Assembly (NCBI RefSeq): GCF_900103975.1
Contig: NZ_FNIR01000002.1
Location: forward strand, 338,840 to 402,839
Length of the DNA stretch: 64,000 nucleotides
Direction of reading: 5' to 3'
DNA from: Klenkia soli
Lineage (GTDB): Bacteria > Actinomycetota > Actinomycetes > Mycobacteriales > Geodermatophilaceae
A program made the translations under genes and the position numbers. Below the pieces are notes generated by a model. It was not told the origin of the DNA. It saw nothing but the letters and a program-made list of their open reading frames with translations, and made no database searches. Of the stretch, positions 36,345 through 48,211 are shown in pieces (position 1 is the stretch's first letter; each line of letters starts with the position of its first letter).

Positions 36345-38303
36345 GTGCCCGATGACGCCGTCCTGACCGCCGAGCGCGCGCACCTCGACCTCGCCGCGGC
36401 CTGCCTGCACTCGATGCGCACCGCCACGATCGCCACCGTCGACGCCGGCGTGGACGCCTGGGCCTCGGAGCGGCTCGGTGCCGCCCGCGCCGAGCGGCTG
36501 CGCTCGCTGGCCGCCGATCCCGGGGCGCCGCCCTTCTTCGGCCGCACCGACACCCCCGACGAGACCTTCCACGTCGGCCGCCGGCACGTGCGCGACGCCG
36601 CCGGCGACCCGGTGGTCATCGACTGGCGGGCGCCGATGAGCCGGCCGTTCTACCAGGCCAGCGCCGCCGACCCGCAGGGCCTGACCCGCCGGCGACGGTT
36701 CGGCTTCGCCGAGGGCCGGCTGACCTCCTACGAGGACGAGTCGCTCACCGGGGACGACGGCCCCTCCGAGCTGCTCAAGGAGGAGATCGAGCGGCCGCGG
36801 TCGGGGCCGATGCGCGACATCGTGGCCACCATCCAGCCCGACCAGGACGACATCGTGCGCGCCCCGCTGGCCGAGTCGATCTGCGTGCAGGGGGCACCGG
36901 GCACCGGCAAGACCGCCGTCGGCCTGCACCGCGCGGCCTACCTGCTCTACACGCACGGCGAGCAGCTGGCCCGCACCGGCGTGCTCGTCGTCGGCCCGAA
37001 CCGGGCCTTCCTGCGCTACATCGAGCAGGTGCTCCCCGCGCTCGGCGAGGTGGAGGTCGACCAGGCGACCGTCGCCGACCTGACCGGTCGGGTGCCGGTG
37101 CGCGCCCAGGACCCCGACGACGTCGCCGTGCTCAAGGGCGACGCGCGGCTGGCCGACGTGCTGCACCGGGCGCTGTGGCGCGGGGTGGCCAAGCCGACCG
37201 ACTCCGTGCAGGTGCCGCTGAGCGGCCGGCGGTACCGGATCCCGGTCGAGCGGCTGCGGCGCTGTGTCGACGACCTGCGGCGGGCCGACATCTCCTACGG
37301 AGCCGGCCGTGAGCGGCTCGCGCTGTCGCTGGCCGAGGACGCCCGCCGGCAGAAGGAGGAGGCCGGCGGCAGCCCGACGGACGCCGAGACGCGGCGCTGC
37401 GCCCGGTCGGCCGAGGTGCGCGCGTTCTGCGACGAGCACTGGCCGGCGGTGGACGCCGCTGCCCTCGTGGCCGCGGTGCTCGCCGACCCGTCCGTGGCCG
37501 GTTCCGCGCTGACCGCCGCCGAGCAGGACCTGCTGCGTCGGGCGCCGGCCCGGTCGGTACGGGCCACCCGGTGGACGGCGGCCGACGCCGTGCTGGTCGA
37601 CGAGGTGGCCGGCCTGCTGGAGCGGACACCGGGCTACGGGCACGTGGTGGTGGACGAGGCGCAGGACCTCTCGCCCATGCAGTGCCGGGCGGTGGCCCGC
37701 CGGCTGGCCGCCGGGTCGCTGACCGTGCTCGGCGACCTCGCGCAGGCCACCAGCCCGTGGTCGGTGGCCGACTGGACGCAGACCCTGGTCGCGCTGGGCC
37801 GGCCCGACACCGTCGTCCGCCCGCTGACCCGCGGGTACCGGGTGCCGGCCGAGGTGCTCGAGTTCGCCAACCGGCTGCTGCCCACGCTGGTGCCGGGGCT
37901 GGCGCCGGCCACCGCGGTGCGCTCCGAGCCGGGCTCGCTGCAGCTGCGGTCGGTGCCGTCGATGGCGGGGCCGGTGGCCGAGGTGGTGCAGCAGGTCGCC
38001 GAGGGGTCGGTCGGCATCGTCTGCGCGGACGCCGACGTCCCCGGGTTGGTCGCCGCGCTGGCCGCCGAAGGGCTGGCCGTCGCCGCGCTGGCCGACGACG
38101 GCGACGAGCCCGCGCGGGTGGTCGTGGTCCCGGCGACGCTGGTGAAGGGCCTGGAGTTCGACGTCGTGGTGGTCGTCGAGCCCGCCGCGATCGTGGCCGC
38201 GGAGGCGCGCGGTCTGCACCGGCTGTACGTGGCGCTCACCCGGGCGGTGAGCAGCCTGGTCGTGCTGCACCGCGGCGAGCTGCCCGAGCTGCTCGCCGGT
38301 TGA
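36345..38303 (+). CDS. HelD-like RNA-polymerase-associated helicase
   Basis: A 652-residue UvrD-like superfamily 1 ATPase of the HelD group, which frees RNA polymerase from stalled complexes. An N-terminal coiled-coil arm (residues 1-100) precedes VIDWRAPMSRPFYQA, a HelD signature. Walker A is QGAPGTGKTAVGLHR (about 183), Walker B VVDEAQDLSPMQ (about 435), later motifs LTRGYRVPAEVLEFA, ATLVKGLEFDVVVVV and LYVALTRA. The length is on the short side for actinobacterial HelD. The start is GTG 36345; TAGCGT lies nine bases upstream. Relatives (HelR) tolerate rifampicin by removing the drug from polymerase, but no rifampicin-associated element was seen upstream. Confidence 0.88.
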   Translation: MPDDAVLTAERAHLDLAAACLHSMRTATIATVDAGVDAWASERLGAARAERLRSLAADPGAPPFFGRTDTPDETFHVGRRHVRDAAGDPVVIDWRAPMSRPFYQASAADPQGLTRRRRFGFAEGRLTSYEDESLTGDDGPSELLKEEIERPRSGPMRDIVATIQPDQDDIVRAPLAESICVQGAPGTGKTAVGLHRAAYLLYTHGEQLARTGVLVVGPNRAFLRYIEQVLPALGEVEVDQATVADLTGRVPVRAQDPDDVAVLKGDARLADVLHRALWRGVAKPTDSVQVPLSGRRYRIPVERLRRCVDDLRRADISYGAGRERLALSLAEDARRQKEEAGGSPTDAETRRCARSAEVRAFCDEHWPAVDAAALVAAVLADPSVAGSALTAAEQDLLRRAPARSVRATRWTAADAVLVDEVAGLLERTPGYGHVVVDEAQDLSPMQCRAVARRLAAGSLTVLGDLAQATSPWSVADWTQTLVALGRPDTVVRPLTRGYRVPAEVLEFANRLLPTLVPGLAPATAVRSEPGSLQLRSVPSMAGPVAEVVQQVAEGSVGIVCADADVPGLVAALAAEGLAVAALADDGDEPARVVVVPATLVKGLEFDVVVVVEPAAIVAAEARGLHRLYVALTRAVSSLVVLHRGELPELLAG

Positions 38304-39023
38304 TCACCGCGCCGGGCGGCGGGTGACCAGCGGGACGCCGTCCGGCGAGCGGCGCACGGTCCAGACGGCGCCCGCACCGCGCACGGTGCCGTCGTCCGGG
38401 TCGGCGGCGCCGGGCTCGAGCGCCAGGCAGGTGCCCTCGTCGACGCCGACCGCGACCGGCCGCCCCGCCGCCACCAGTGCCGTCGTCCGGCCGAGGGTCC
38501 CGGCCTGCGCGGTGTGCACGTCGACGGCGAACCGGACCAGGCCCAGACCCGGCCGGCTGGTCAGCTCGTCCAGCCCCTCCGACCAGGCCCGCGGCGCCAC
38601 CGGTCGACCCTGCGACCGCCACCCGCCGGCCAGCGCCAGGTCGGGCGCCACCATCGCCCCGGCGGAGAACCCGAGGTAGGGCAGGCCCGACCGCACCGCC
38701 GCGCCGACGGCGTCGGCCGCGCCGGCGAGGCCGGCCAGGTACCGGGGGGTCCGACCCCCGCCGACCACCAGGCCGTCCAGCGCGGCCAGGAGCTGCGGGT
38801 CGACCGGTCTGCCCGGCCGCAGGGGCACCGCGACGTGGTCGACCGACCGGCCGCCGAGCAGGCGTGCGTACCCCGGCCGGGCCAGCCGCTCGGCCACCCG
38901 GGTGCCGGCGAGGACGACGCCGATCCGTGGACGCCCGCCCCGCCCGCGGACCTCGGCGAGGAAGGGGGCGACCAGGGCGGCGTCCGTGGTGCCCGGGCCA
39001 CCGCCGACCAGGTGGATCGTCAC
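38304..39023 (-). CDS. peptidase S51-like (type 1 glutamine amidotransferase fold) protein
   Basis: A 239-residue protein of the S51 dipeptidase/cyanophycinase fold. It has IHLVGGGPGTTDAALV at the N-terminus, DGLVVGGGRTPRYLAGL, and the nucleophile elbow LGFSAGAMVAPD with the catalytic Ser near residue 122. The later VAVGVDEGTCLALEP segment is the usual C-terminal strand. It may be an aspartyl dipeptidase or a cyanophycinase-like enzyme. GTG 39023 has TAGCCT on its strand seven bases before it, so it is probably leaderless. It abuts the helD stop without a gap and is divergent from PPK2. Confidence 0.82.
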   Translation of the reverse strand: MTIHLVGGGPGTTDAALVAPFLAEVRGRGGRPRIGVVLAGTRVAERLARPGYARLLGGRSVDHVAVPLRPGRPVDPQLLAALDGLVVGGGRTPRYLAGLAGAADAVGAAVRSGLPYLGFSAGAMVAPDLALAGGWRSQGRPVAPRAWSEGLDELTSRPGLGLVRFAVDVHTAQAGTLGRTTALVAAGRPVAVGVDEGTCLALEPGAADPDDGTVRGAGAVWTVRRSPDGVPLVTRRPAR

Positions 39024-39059
39024 GGGGGCCAGGCTAGGGCGCGAACTAGGCTGCCGATC
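39024..39059. promoter_or_regulatory. back-to-back leaderless promoters
   Basis: In only 36 bp, TAGCCT on the minus strand (39036-39031) lies seven bases before GTG 39023, and TAGGCT on the plus strand (39047-39052) lies seven bases before ATG 39060. Neither gene has a ribosome binding site. The two -35 regions must lie inside the opposite genes. Confidence 0.6.
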
Positions 39060-39914
39060 ATGGCCACGACGAGGACGTCCCTGCGTGAGCAGCTGCGTGC
39101 ACCGGCCGGTCCGGTGTCCCTGGCCGACATCGACCCGCGCGGCACCCCGGACGCCCCCGGGGACAAGGACGCCACGAAGGCGCAGATGACCGCCGACGGG
39201 GCCGAGCTCGCGTCGCTGCAGGAGCGGCTGTACGCCGAGGGGGTCTCCGGCGGCCCCCGGCGAGTGCTGCTCGTGCTGCAGGGCATGGACACCAGCGGCA
39301 AGGGCGGGGTCATCGAGCACGTCGTGGGCGCGGTCAACCCCCAGGGCGTGTCGATCACCAGCTTCAAGAAGCCCACCCCGGAGGAGCTGCGGCACGGGTT
39401 CCTCTGGCGGGTGCGCCGGGCGGTGCCCGGGCCGGGGCTGCTCGGCGTCTTCGACCGGTCGCACTACGAGGACGTGCTCATCGGCCGGGTCCGCGAGCTG
39501 GCCACCCCGGCGGTGGTCGAGCGGCGGTACAAGGAGATCGTCCGGTTCGAGGACCAGCTCACCGAATCCGGTGTGACGATCGTGAAGTGCATGCTGCACA
39601 TCTCCCGGTGGGAGCAGAAGCAGCGGCTGCTGGCCCGGCTCGACGACTCGACCAAGCGCTGGAAGTTCAACCCCGGCGACATCGACGAGCGCGCGCTGTG
39701 GGACGACTACCAGCGGGCCTACGAGACCTCGATCGAGCGGACGTCCACCCAGACCAACCCCTGGCACGTCGTCCCCGCCGACCGGAAGTGGTACCGCAAC
39801 TGGGCCGTCGGCCGCCTGCTGCTGGAGGCCGTCACCGACCTGGCGCCCAGGTTCCCGCAGGCCGACTACGACGTGGCGGCCCAACGCGACCGCCTGATCG
39901 ACGAAGCCGACTAG
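39060..39914 (+). CDS. ppk2: polyphosphate kinase 2 family phosphotransferase
   Basis: A 284-residue PPK2-family enzyme that moves phosphate between polyphosphate and a nucleotide. Walker A is LQGMDTSGKGGVIEHV near residue 80, Walker B GVFDRSHYEDVL, and the lid region CMLHISRWEQKQRLLARLDD and WKFNPGDIDERALWDDY are typical. It belongs to the single-domain PPK2 group; whether it prefers ADP or AMP cannot be seen directly. The gene appears leaderless and divergent from the S51-like gene. Its TAG stop overlaps that of the convergent guanine deaminase in a CTAG. Confidence 0.92.
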   Translation: MATTRTSLREQLRAPAGPVSLADIDPRGTPDAPGDKDATKAQMTADGAELASLQERLYAEGVSGGPRRVLLVLQGMDTSGKGGVIEHVVGAVNPQGVSITSFKKPTPEELRHGFLWRVRRAVPGPGLLGVFDRSHYEDVLIGRVRELATPAVVERRYKEIVRFEDQLTESGVTIVKCMLHISRWEQKQRLLARLDDSTKRWKFNPGDIDERALWDDYQRAYETSIERTSTQTNPWHVVPADRKWYRNWAVGRLLLEAVTDLAPRFPQADYDVAAQRDRLIDEAD

Positions 39915-41155
39915 CCCCTGATGCGGTCGCCGTCGACCCAGACGGCGGCCACGTCGGCCGGGCCGCCCAGGGCGAAGGCCTTGGCCAGGGCGTCGTCCGT
40001 CCCGGCTGCCGACCTGAGGACGACGTCCAGCGTGCTGCCCTCGGGCGGGCGCAGCCAGACGGCGTCGAAGCGCTTGCCCACCGACAGGTCGCCGACGTCG
40101 TCCAGCCCCAGGGCGTCCGCCCCGGCGGCGGTGGCCAGGTGCAGCAGGTCCGCCGGGGTCAGCGGCTCGCCCTCGGCGCCCTGCAGCTGCTGGCCGAAGT
40201 AGGCCTGCAACCCCTCCTTGAGCAGCGAGAACCCGGTGCCGGCGCCGACGTCGGAGCCCAGCGCCACCCGCACCCCGGCCGCCCGGTGCCGGCGCAGCGG
40301 GAACAGCCCGCTGCCCAGCGCCGCGTTCGAGGTCGGGCAGTGCGCCACCGCCGTCCCGCGCATCCCCAGGACGTCGAGCTCGTCGTCGGTCGGGTGCACG
40401 TCGTGCGCGAGCACCGACCGCGGGCCGAGCAGCTTCCGCTCGTCGTAGCTGTCGACGTAGCCGCCGTGCAGCTGCGCGACCGCGGCCACCTCGGCCAGGT
40501 TCTCGTTCACGTGCGAGGTGAAGTACGCACCGTCCAGCTCGCCCAGCAGCTCCGCGCAGGACTCCAGCAGCTCCGCGCTGCAGGACAGCGAGAACCGCGG
40601 GGTCACCGCGTACCGCGACCGCCGCACCCCGTGCCACCGCTGCGCCAGCGCACGCCCCTCCTCCAGTGCTCGGGACGGCGTGGTCCACAGCGCCTCGGGC
40701 AGCAGCCGGTCGCTCACGACCAGCCCCGAGGTCACCCGCAGCCCGACCCGGTCGGCCTCGGTGAACAACGCGTCCACGGCCGGGGCGAAGTGCGACCCGA
40801 ACACCAGGGCGGACGTCGTCCCCGCGCGGGCCAGGCCGTCGACGAACTCGACGGCCACCTGCTGGGCGTAGGCCACGTCGGCCAGCCGGCACTCCTCGGG
40901 CAGCGCGCACTCGTCCAGCCAGTCCAGCAGCGGCCTGCCGAGCCCGCCGATGGCCCGCACCTGCGGGTAGTGCACGTGGGTGTCGATGAACCCGGGCAGC
41001 ACCAGGCCGCCGCGCAGGTCGACGTCCGCCGCCGGGAAGTCCTCGACCGGCCCGCGGGCGACGACCGCGCCGTCCTCGACCTGCAGGACGCCGTCGAGCG
41101 CGCGCAGCTCCCCGGCCACCGGGGTGTCCAGGAACGTGCCGCGGTAGAGCGTCAC
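39911..41155 (-). CDS. guaD: guanine deaminase
   Basis: A 414-residue amidohydrolase of the guanine deaminase type, converting guanine to xanthine and ammonia. The metal site PGFIDTHVHYPQ near residue 53, then LDECALPEE, TSHVNENLAEV (metal His), and LGSDVGAGTGFSLL (metal Asp) match the family. It is the last gene of a leftward row that also encodes xanthine dehydrogenase and a purine permease, so its product feeds straight into the next enzyme. GTG 41155 overlaps the xdhC stop by four bases. It shows that this locus handles guanine, not only urate. Confidence 0.93.
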   Translation of the reverse strand: MTLYRGTFLDTPVAGELRALDGVLQVEDGAVVARGPVEDFPAADVDLRGGLVLPGFIDTHVHYPQVRAIGGLGRPLLDWLDECALPEECRLADVAYAQQVAVEFVDGLARAGTTSALVFGSHFAPAVDALFTEADRVGLRVTSGLVVSDRLLPEALWTTPSRALEEGRALAQRWHGVRRSRYAVTPRFSLSCSAELLESCAELLGELDGAYFTSHVNENLAEVAAVAQLHGGYVDSYDERKLLGPRSVLAHDVHPTDDELDVLGMRGTAVAHCPTSNAALGSGLFPLRRHRAAGVRVALGSDVGAGTGFSLLKEGLQAYFGQQLQGAEGEPLTPADLLHLATAAGADALGLDDVGDLSVGKRFDAVWLRPPEGSTLDVVLRSAAGTDDALAKAFALGGPADVAAVWVDGDRIRG

Positions 41156-41951
41156 GGCGTCGGCACCCGGGTCGTGCGCAGCAGCAGGTCGGCGGCGACG
41201 CTGAGCGCGATCACCGCCGGCTCCTTGCCGGTGAGCTCGGGCAGCCCGATCGGCGTGGTGATCCGGTCGGGGTCCGGGGCGCCGTCGGCGACCAGGGTGC
41301 GGCGGAACCGGGCCCACTTGCCGGCCGACCCGATCAGCCCGATCGAGCCCAGCCCGGGGGTGCGCAGCGCGGCGTCGCAGAGGGCGGCGTCCTCGGCGTG
41401 GTCGTGCGTCATCACCAGCACGTGGGCCCCGGCGGGCAGCTCGGCGAGCACCAGCTCGGGCAGCACCGGCACCTGGTGCACGTGCACCACGGCCAGGGCG
41501 TCGTCGAGCACCGCCAGCCGCTCGGGCGTCAGCTGGACCGGGCGGGAGTCGACCAGGTGCAGGTCCAGGTCGTGCCGGGCCAGGATCCGGGCCAGCTCGA
41601 GCCCGACGTGCCCGATGCCGAACACCGCCACCGCCGGGACGACGGGCAGCGGCTCCAGCAGCAGCCCGACCTCGCCGCCGCAGCACTGCACGCCGTGCTG
41701 GTAGGGCGCCTTGTCCGACAGGGCCACGTCGACGACCTGGGTCCCCCCGCCGGACACCAGCAGCTCGCGGGCCCGCTCGACGGCGACCGCCTCGAGGTTG
41801 CCGCCGCCGACGGTGCCGAACTGGGCGTCGGCGCTGACCACCATCTTGGCGCCGGCCGCGCGCGGGGAGTGCCCGCGCACGGTCGCCACCGTGACGAGCA
41901 CCCCCGGCTCCCGGCGGGTGCGCAGCTCGCGCACCGCGGTGTCCCAGCGCA

Positions 41952-41952
<1 letters not shown>
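41152..41952 (-). CDS. xdhC: xanthine dehydrogenase accessory protein XdhC
   Basis: A 266-residue XdhC, which inserts the sulfurated molybdenum cofactor into xanthine dehydrogenase. The N-terminal GVLVTVATVRGHSPRAAGAKMVV, the cysteine pair in HGVQCCGGEVGLLLEP and the C-terminal Rossmann domain VAVFGIGHVGLELARIL, ending with IGLIGSAGKWARFRR, are all typical. Its start overlaps the xdhB stop by one base, and its stop overlaps guaD by four. It acts only on the proteins encoded directly upstream. Confidence 0.94.
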
Positions 41953-44371
<2,419 letters not shown>

Positions 44372-44375
<4 letters not shown>

Positions 44376-45823
44376 CGTGCGACCTCCAGCGTGTTCTCGG
44401 TGGCGAACTTCACCAGGGCCTGGCGGAGCATCGCCCGGCGGTAGGCGGCGCTGGCCCGGTGGTCGTCGAGCGGGGTGCCCTCGGCGCCCAGCACGTCGGC
44501 GGCCGCGGCGACATCACCCCACGGCCGGCCGACCAGGGCCTGCTCCGTCGCCAGCGCGCGGATCGGCGTCGCCGCCACCCCGCCCAGCCCGATCCGGGCC
44601 GAGGCGACGACGCCGTCGACGACGTCGAGCCCGAAGGCCACGGCGACGCTGGAGATGTCGTCGAACCGCCGCTTGGCGATCTTGGTGAACCCGACCAGCC
44701 CGGGCTGGGGCTGCGGGATGCGGACGGCGCGGATCAGCTCGCCCGCCGTGCGCACGCTGCGCCGGTAGCCGGTGAAGTAGTCGGCCAGCGGCACCTCGCG
44801 CTCGCCCTCGGCCGAGACCAGCACCAGCGAGGCGCCCAGGGCCAGCAGGCCGGGCGCGGTGTCGCCGATGGGGGAGCCGGTGCCCAGGTTGCCGCCCAGC
44901 GTCGCGCCGTTTCGGATCAGCACCGAGGCGAACTGGGGGAGCAGCAGGTCCAGCAGGGGGACGGCGCCGTCCAGCCGCAGCGCGATCTCGGAGAGCGTGA
45001 CGGCGGCGCCGATCTCGACGACGTCCGGGCCCACGGTGAGCCCGCGCAGCTCGGGCAGCCGGTCGATGGCCACCACCAGCGGTGCGCGCACGCCGCGCAG
45101 GTTGACCTCGACGCCCCAGTCGGTGGAGCCGGCGACCACCACGGCGTCGGGCCGCTCGCCGAGCAGCTGCAGCGCCGCGGGCAGGTCGGCGGGCCGGACG
45201 AACGCCGGGGTGCGGGTCTCGCGCGCGGCCGGCACGGGCTGCTGCTGGCGGGCGGCCAGCGGGTCGCCGTCGGCCGGGGTGTCCAGGGCGTAGGCGGCGT
45301 CCCGGATCGGCCGGTAGCCGGTGCACCGGCACAGGTTGCCGCTCAACGCGTGCAGGTCGAAGCCGTTCGGCCCGTGCTCGTGCGCGTCCTCCGGGGGGTG
45401 CTCGGTGCTGCCGACGACGTCCACCGGGGCGGCAGAACCCCGGTCGGGCCGGTAGAACTCCGCCGCCATGCTGCACACGAACCCCGGGGTGCAGTACCCG
45501 CACTGCGAGCCCCCGCGCACCGCCATCTCGCGCTGCACCGGGTGCAGGTCGGCGGGGGTGCCCAGGCCCTCGGCGGTCACGACCTCCTGGCCGTCGAGGG
45601 CCAGCACCGGCACCAGGCAGGCGTTCAGCGCCGTCCAACGGGTGGGGGTCGTCGTCCCCGGGCGGGCGACGAGCACCGAGCAGGCGCCGCACTCGCCCTC
45701 GGCGCAGCCCTCCTTGGCCCCGACCAGTCCGCGGCTGCGCAACCAGTCGAGCGCCGTGGTGTGGGCGGGCACGCCGTCGAGCGGGGCGGCCTGCCCGTTC
45801 ACGGTGACGCTGGGGGACTGCAT
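44372..45823 (-). CDS. xdhA: xanthine dehydrogenase small subunit (2Fe-2S and FAD)
   Basis: A 483-residue small subunit. The first 2Fe-2S centre is bound by CAEGECGACSVLV and an upstream Cys-containing strand, the second by CGYCTPGFVCS and NLCRCTGYRPI. The FAD domain follows, with VVVAGSTDWGVEVNLRG and the P-loop-like GATLGGNLGTGSPIGDTAP. It passes electrons from XdhB to NAD. An 80-bp upstream gap (52 bp from the permease stop to its start region) has no clear terminator, so it is probably co-transcribed from the permease promoter at 47.9 kb. Confidence 0.96.
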
Positions 45824-45875
45824 GGGGTGCTCCTCGTCGATCGGGTCTGTCCAGGGTGCACGTGCGGTGTTGCGC

Positions 45876-47837
45876 TCAGAAGTCCGCTCTGCCGAAATCC
45901 TGGCTGCCGTACTTCTGGGTGCGCGCGCTGTGCACGGGGTTGGCGTCGGCCACCAGCGCGTCGAACCGGTGGCCGGCGATCTTGGCGATCTCCAGCAGCG
46001 CGGCCGCCTTCTCCTGGCTGGGGCAGTTCTGCAGGCGGGCCGCGCCCTGCTCCAGGATGCGCTCCCGGCTGGGGGCGTCGCGGACGCACACGATCAGCGG
46101 GAAGCCGAACTTCTCCCGGTAGGCCGTGGTGACCTCGCGCAGCGCGGTGTGGTCGTCCTCGGTCAACCGGTCCAGCCCGGCGGCGGCCTGGTCGAGCACG
46201 GTCTGCTCGCCGGCGGTGCCGTCACCGACGCCGTCGGCACCCAGCGCCGGGTACGCGGCGACCAGCTGCGCCTGCTGCTCCGGCGGTGCGGCGAACAGCG
46301 ACTCCTGCAGCGCGGCCCGCAGCTGGGCGGTCGAGGAGAAGGGGCGCTGGGCGTAGGCGTTCTCGACCACGTCGGTGGGGCCCTGGAACAGCCGGCCGAA
46401 GGTGGCTACGAAGGTGTCGCGGTCCATCGCGTTGACGTCGTCCAGCCGGACCTGGTCGGTGCCGGGGGCCCCGCTCAGGGCGGGCCCGCGGCCGCCGCCG
46501 ACGTGGTGGAAGACCGCGTTGAGCACGATCGCGGTGATGCTGCCCAGCGTGATGCCGCTGCCGAAGATGATCTCGGCCCAACCGGGCACGGCCTGCACGA
46601 TGCCCGGCTGCACGGTGACCAGCAGGGCCAGGCCCAGGCTGGTGGCCACGATGACCACGTTGCGGTGGTCGTTGAAGTCCACCCGGCCCAGGGTCTGGAT
46701 GCCGACGACGGCGACGGTGGCGAACATGGCCAGGGCCGCGCCGCCGAGCACCGGGTGCGGGATGCCGGCCACGACCGCGCCGGCCTTGGGCACCAGCCCG
46801 ATCAGGATCATGAACCCACCGGCGGCGGCGACCACCCAGCGGCTGCGCACCTGGGTCAGCCGCACGAGGCCGACGTTCTCGGCGAAGCAGGTGTAGGGGA
46901 AGGAGTTGAGGACGCCGCCCAGCGTGGTGGCCAGCCCGTCGGCGCGCAGGGCCGCGGCGATGTCCGCACGGCCGATCCGCTTGCCGACGATCTCGCCGGT
47001 GGCGAAGACGTCGCCGGTGGTCTCGACCGCGGTGATCAGCATGACCACGACCATCGAGATGATCGCGGCGATGCTGAACTTCGGGAGGCCGAAGAAGAAC
47101 GGCGTGGTCACCCCGACCCACGAGGAGTCGCCGACCGCGGAGAAGGTGGCGTCGCCCAGCGCCCAGGCGACCAGCGTGCCGGCGACCAGCCCGACGAGCA
47201 CCGCGACGGTGGCCAGGAACCCGCGGAAGAACCGCTGCATGAGCACGATCAGCGCCAGCGTGCCCGCGGCGTAGGCCAGGTTGCGCCCGCTGCCCGGGTC
47301 GGCCGAGGCCGCGCCGCCCACGACGTCGCCGGCGGCGACGGGCAGCAGCGCGATGCCGATGATCGTGATGACCGACCCGGTCACCACCGGCGGGAAGAAG
47401 CGGATCAGCCGGCTGAAGAACGGCGCGATCGCGAAGGTGAACAACCCGGCCACGATCACCGAGCCGTAGATGACCAGCAGCCCGTCGGTGCCGCCGCCGG
47501 CGGCCAGCCCGATCGCGATCATCGGCGAGACGGCGGTGAACGTGACGCCCTGCAGCAGCGGCAGCTTCACCCCCACCTTCCAGAAGCCCACCGACTGGAT
47601 GATCGAGGCGATGCCGCAGGTGAACAGGTCGGCGTTGATCAGGTGGATGAGCTCGCGCTCGGACAGGCCTATCGCGCTGGCCAGCAGGATCGGGACGACG
47701 ACCGCCCCGGCGTAGAAGGCGAGCACGTGCTGGATGCCGTAGACGGCGAGCTTTCCGGGGGGCGGCACCTCGTCGACGGGGTGCTTGCGGCGCTTCGTGG
47801 CCGGAGCGGCGGGCGCGGGGGATGCGTGCTGGGTCAT
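45876..47837 (-). CDS. NCS2 purine permease fused to an OHCU-decarboxylase domain
   Basis: A 653-residue fusion. Residues about 20-455 are a nucleobase:cation symporter-2 permease with ten or more helices, including FTAVSPMIAIG, ETTGDVFATGEIVG (substrate-binding Glu region) and LNSFPYTCFAENVGLVRLT. Residues about 480-640 form an OHCU-decarboxylase domain (VNAMDRDTFVATFGRLFQGP ... EQTVLDQAAAGLDRL ... YREKFGFPLIVCVRDA). The conserved His-Pro of that enzyme is Tyr-Pro here (VAAYPALG), so catalysis is doubtful. It heads the leftward purine operon, with a promoter TTGACG-N17-TACGTT overlapped by operator A. A separate, complete decarboxylase is encoded at 48699. The import of urate or xanthine is inferred. 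Confidence 0.9.
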   Translation of the reverse strand: MTQHASPAPAAPATKRRKHPVDEVPPPGKLAVYGIQHVLAFYAGAVVVPILLASAIGLSERELIHLINADLFTCGIASIIQSVGFWKVGVKLPLLQGVTFTAVSPMIAIGLAAGGGTDGLLVIYGSVIVAGLFTFAIAPFFSRLIRFFPPVVTGSVITIIGIALLPVAAGDVVGGAASADPGSGRNLAYAAGTLALIVLMQRFFRGFLATVAVLVGLVAGTLVAWALGDATFSAVGDSSWVGVTTPFFFGLPKFSIAAIISMVVVMLITAVETTGDVFATGEIVGKRIGRADIAAALRADGLATTLGGVLNSFPYTCFAENVGLVRLTQVRSRWVVAAAGGFMILIGLVPKAGAVVAGIPHPVLGGAALAMFATVAVVGIQTLGRVDFNDHRNVVIVATSLGLALLVTVQPGIVQAVPGWAEIIFGSGITLGSITAIVLNAVFHHVGGGRGPALSGAPGTDQVRLDDVNAMDRDTFVATFGRLFQGPTDVVENAYAQRPFSSTAQLRAALQESLFAAPPEQQAQLVAAYPALGADGVGDGTAGEQTVLDQAAAGLDRLTEDDHTALREVTTAYREKFGFPLIVCVRDAPSRERILEQGAARLQNCPSQEKAAALLEIAKIAGHRFDALVADANPVHSARTQKYGSQDFGRADF

Positions 47838-47924
47838 CTGGATCCTCGGTGAGCCAGGAGGACGGCGTCCGCCGGACGGGCGGAGCAGCCGGGACGCAGG
47901 GAACGTATGTGGCCCGGACCACAA

Positions 47925-47946
47925 CGTCAACAGTTTGTTGAAACTG
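47925..47946. promoter_or_regulatory. urate-locus operator A, over the permease promoter
   Basis: Core TCAACA-GTT-TGTTGA (47928-47942) within a 22-bp block that is matched at 21 of 22 positions, in reverse, at 48601-48622. On the minus strand it includes -35 TTGACG (47930-47925), followed after 17 bp by -10 TACGTT (47907-47902). Protein binding would block that promoter. Confidence 0.75.
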
Positions 47947-47955
47947 GGTGGTGGC

Positions 47956-47961
47956 TAGGGT
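47956..47961 (+). promoter_or_regulatory. -10 hexamer of a leaderless promoter
   Basis: TAGGGT lies seven bases before ATG 47969, with no ribosome binding site. Operator A lies just upstream, so it may also affect this promoter. Confidence 0.5.
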
Positions 47962-47968
47962 GCGGCGC

Positions 47969-48211
47969 ATGCGACTGGTCGCGGAGTTCACCACCGAGCC
48001 CTTCGTCGGCGAGGGGGCCGCCCCGGCGCACGCCGCGGAGACCCTGCGGGTGGTCGAGGAGTCGGGCCTGGACTGCGACTTCGGCCCGCTGGGCACGTCG
48101 GTGACCGGGACGGACGACGTCCTGCTGCCGTTGCTGGAGAAGGTGCTGTCCACCGCGCTCGCGCACGGGGCCACCCGGGTGTCGCTGCAGGTCGAGCGCG
48201 ATGACCGCTGA
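47969..48211 (+). CDS. thiamine-binding protein (MTH1187/YkoF-like)
   Basis: An 80-residue protein of the thiamine-binding UPF0045 fold: RLVAEFTTEPFVGEGAAPAHA, then DFGPLGTSVTGTDDVLL and THGATRVSLQVE-like ending (AHGATRVSLQVERD). Small relatives bind thiamine or pyrimidines. Its place at the head of a purine operon whose carboligase needs thiamine diphosphate is suggestive, but no role is proven. ATG 47969 is probably used on a leaderless transcript. Its last eleven bases overlap the start of the regulator gene, so the two are translated together. ATG 47969 was chosen over an upstream GTG that adds seven residues. Confidence 0.75.
   Translation: MRLVAEFTTEPFVGEGAAPAHAAETLRVVEESGLDCDFGPLGTSVTGTDDVLLPLLEKVLSTALAHGATRVSLQVERDDR

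Noticed and set aside
47969..48211. A toxin-antitoxin pair formed by the two small overlapping genes at 47969-48596
   Set aside because: The first matches the thiamine-binding fold and the second an HTH regulator next to matching operators; no toxin motif is present.
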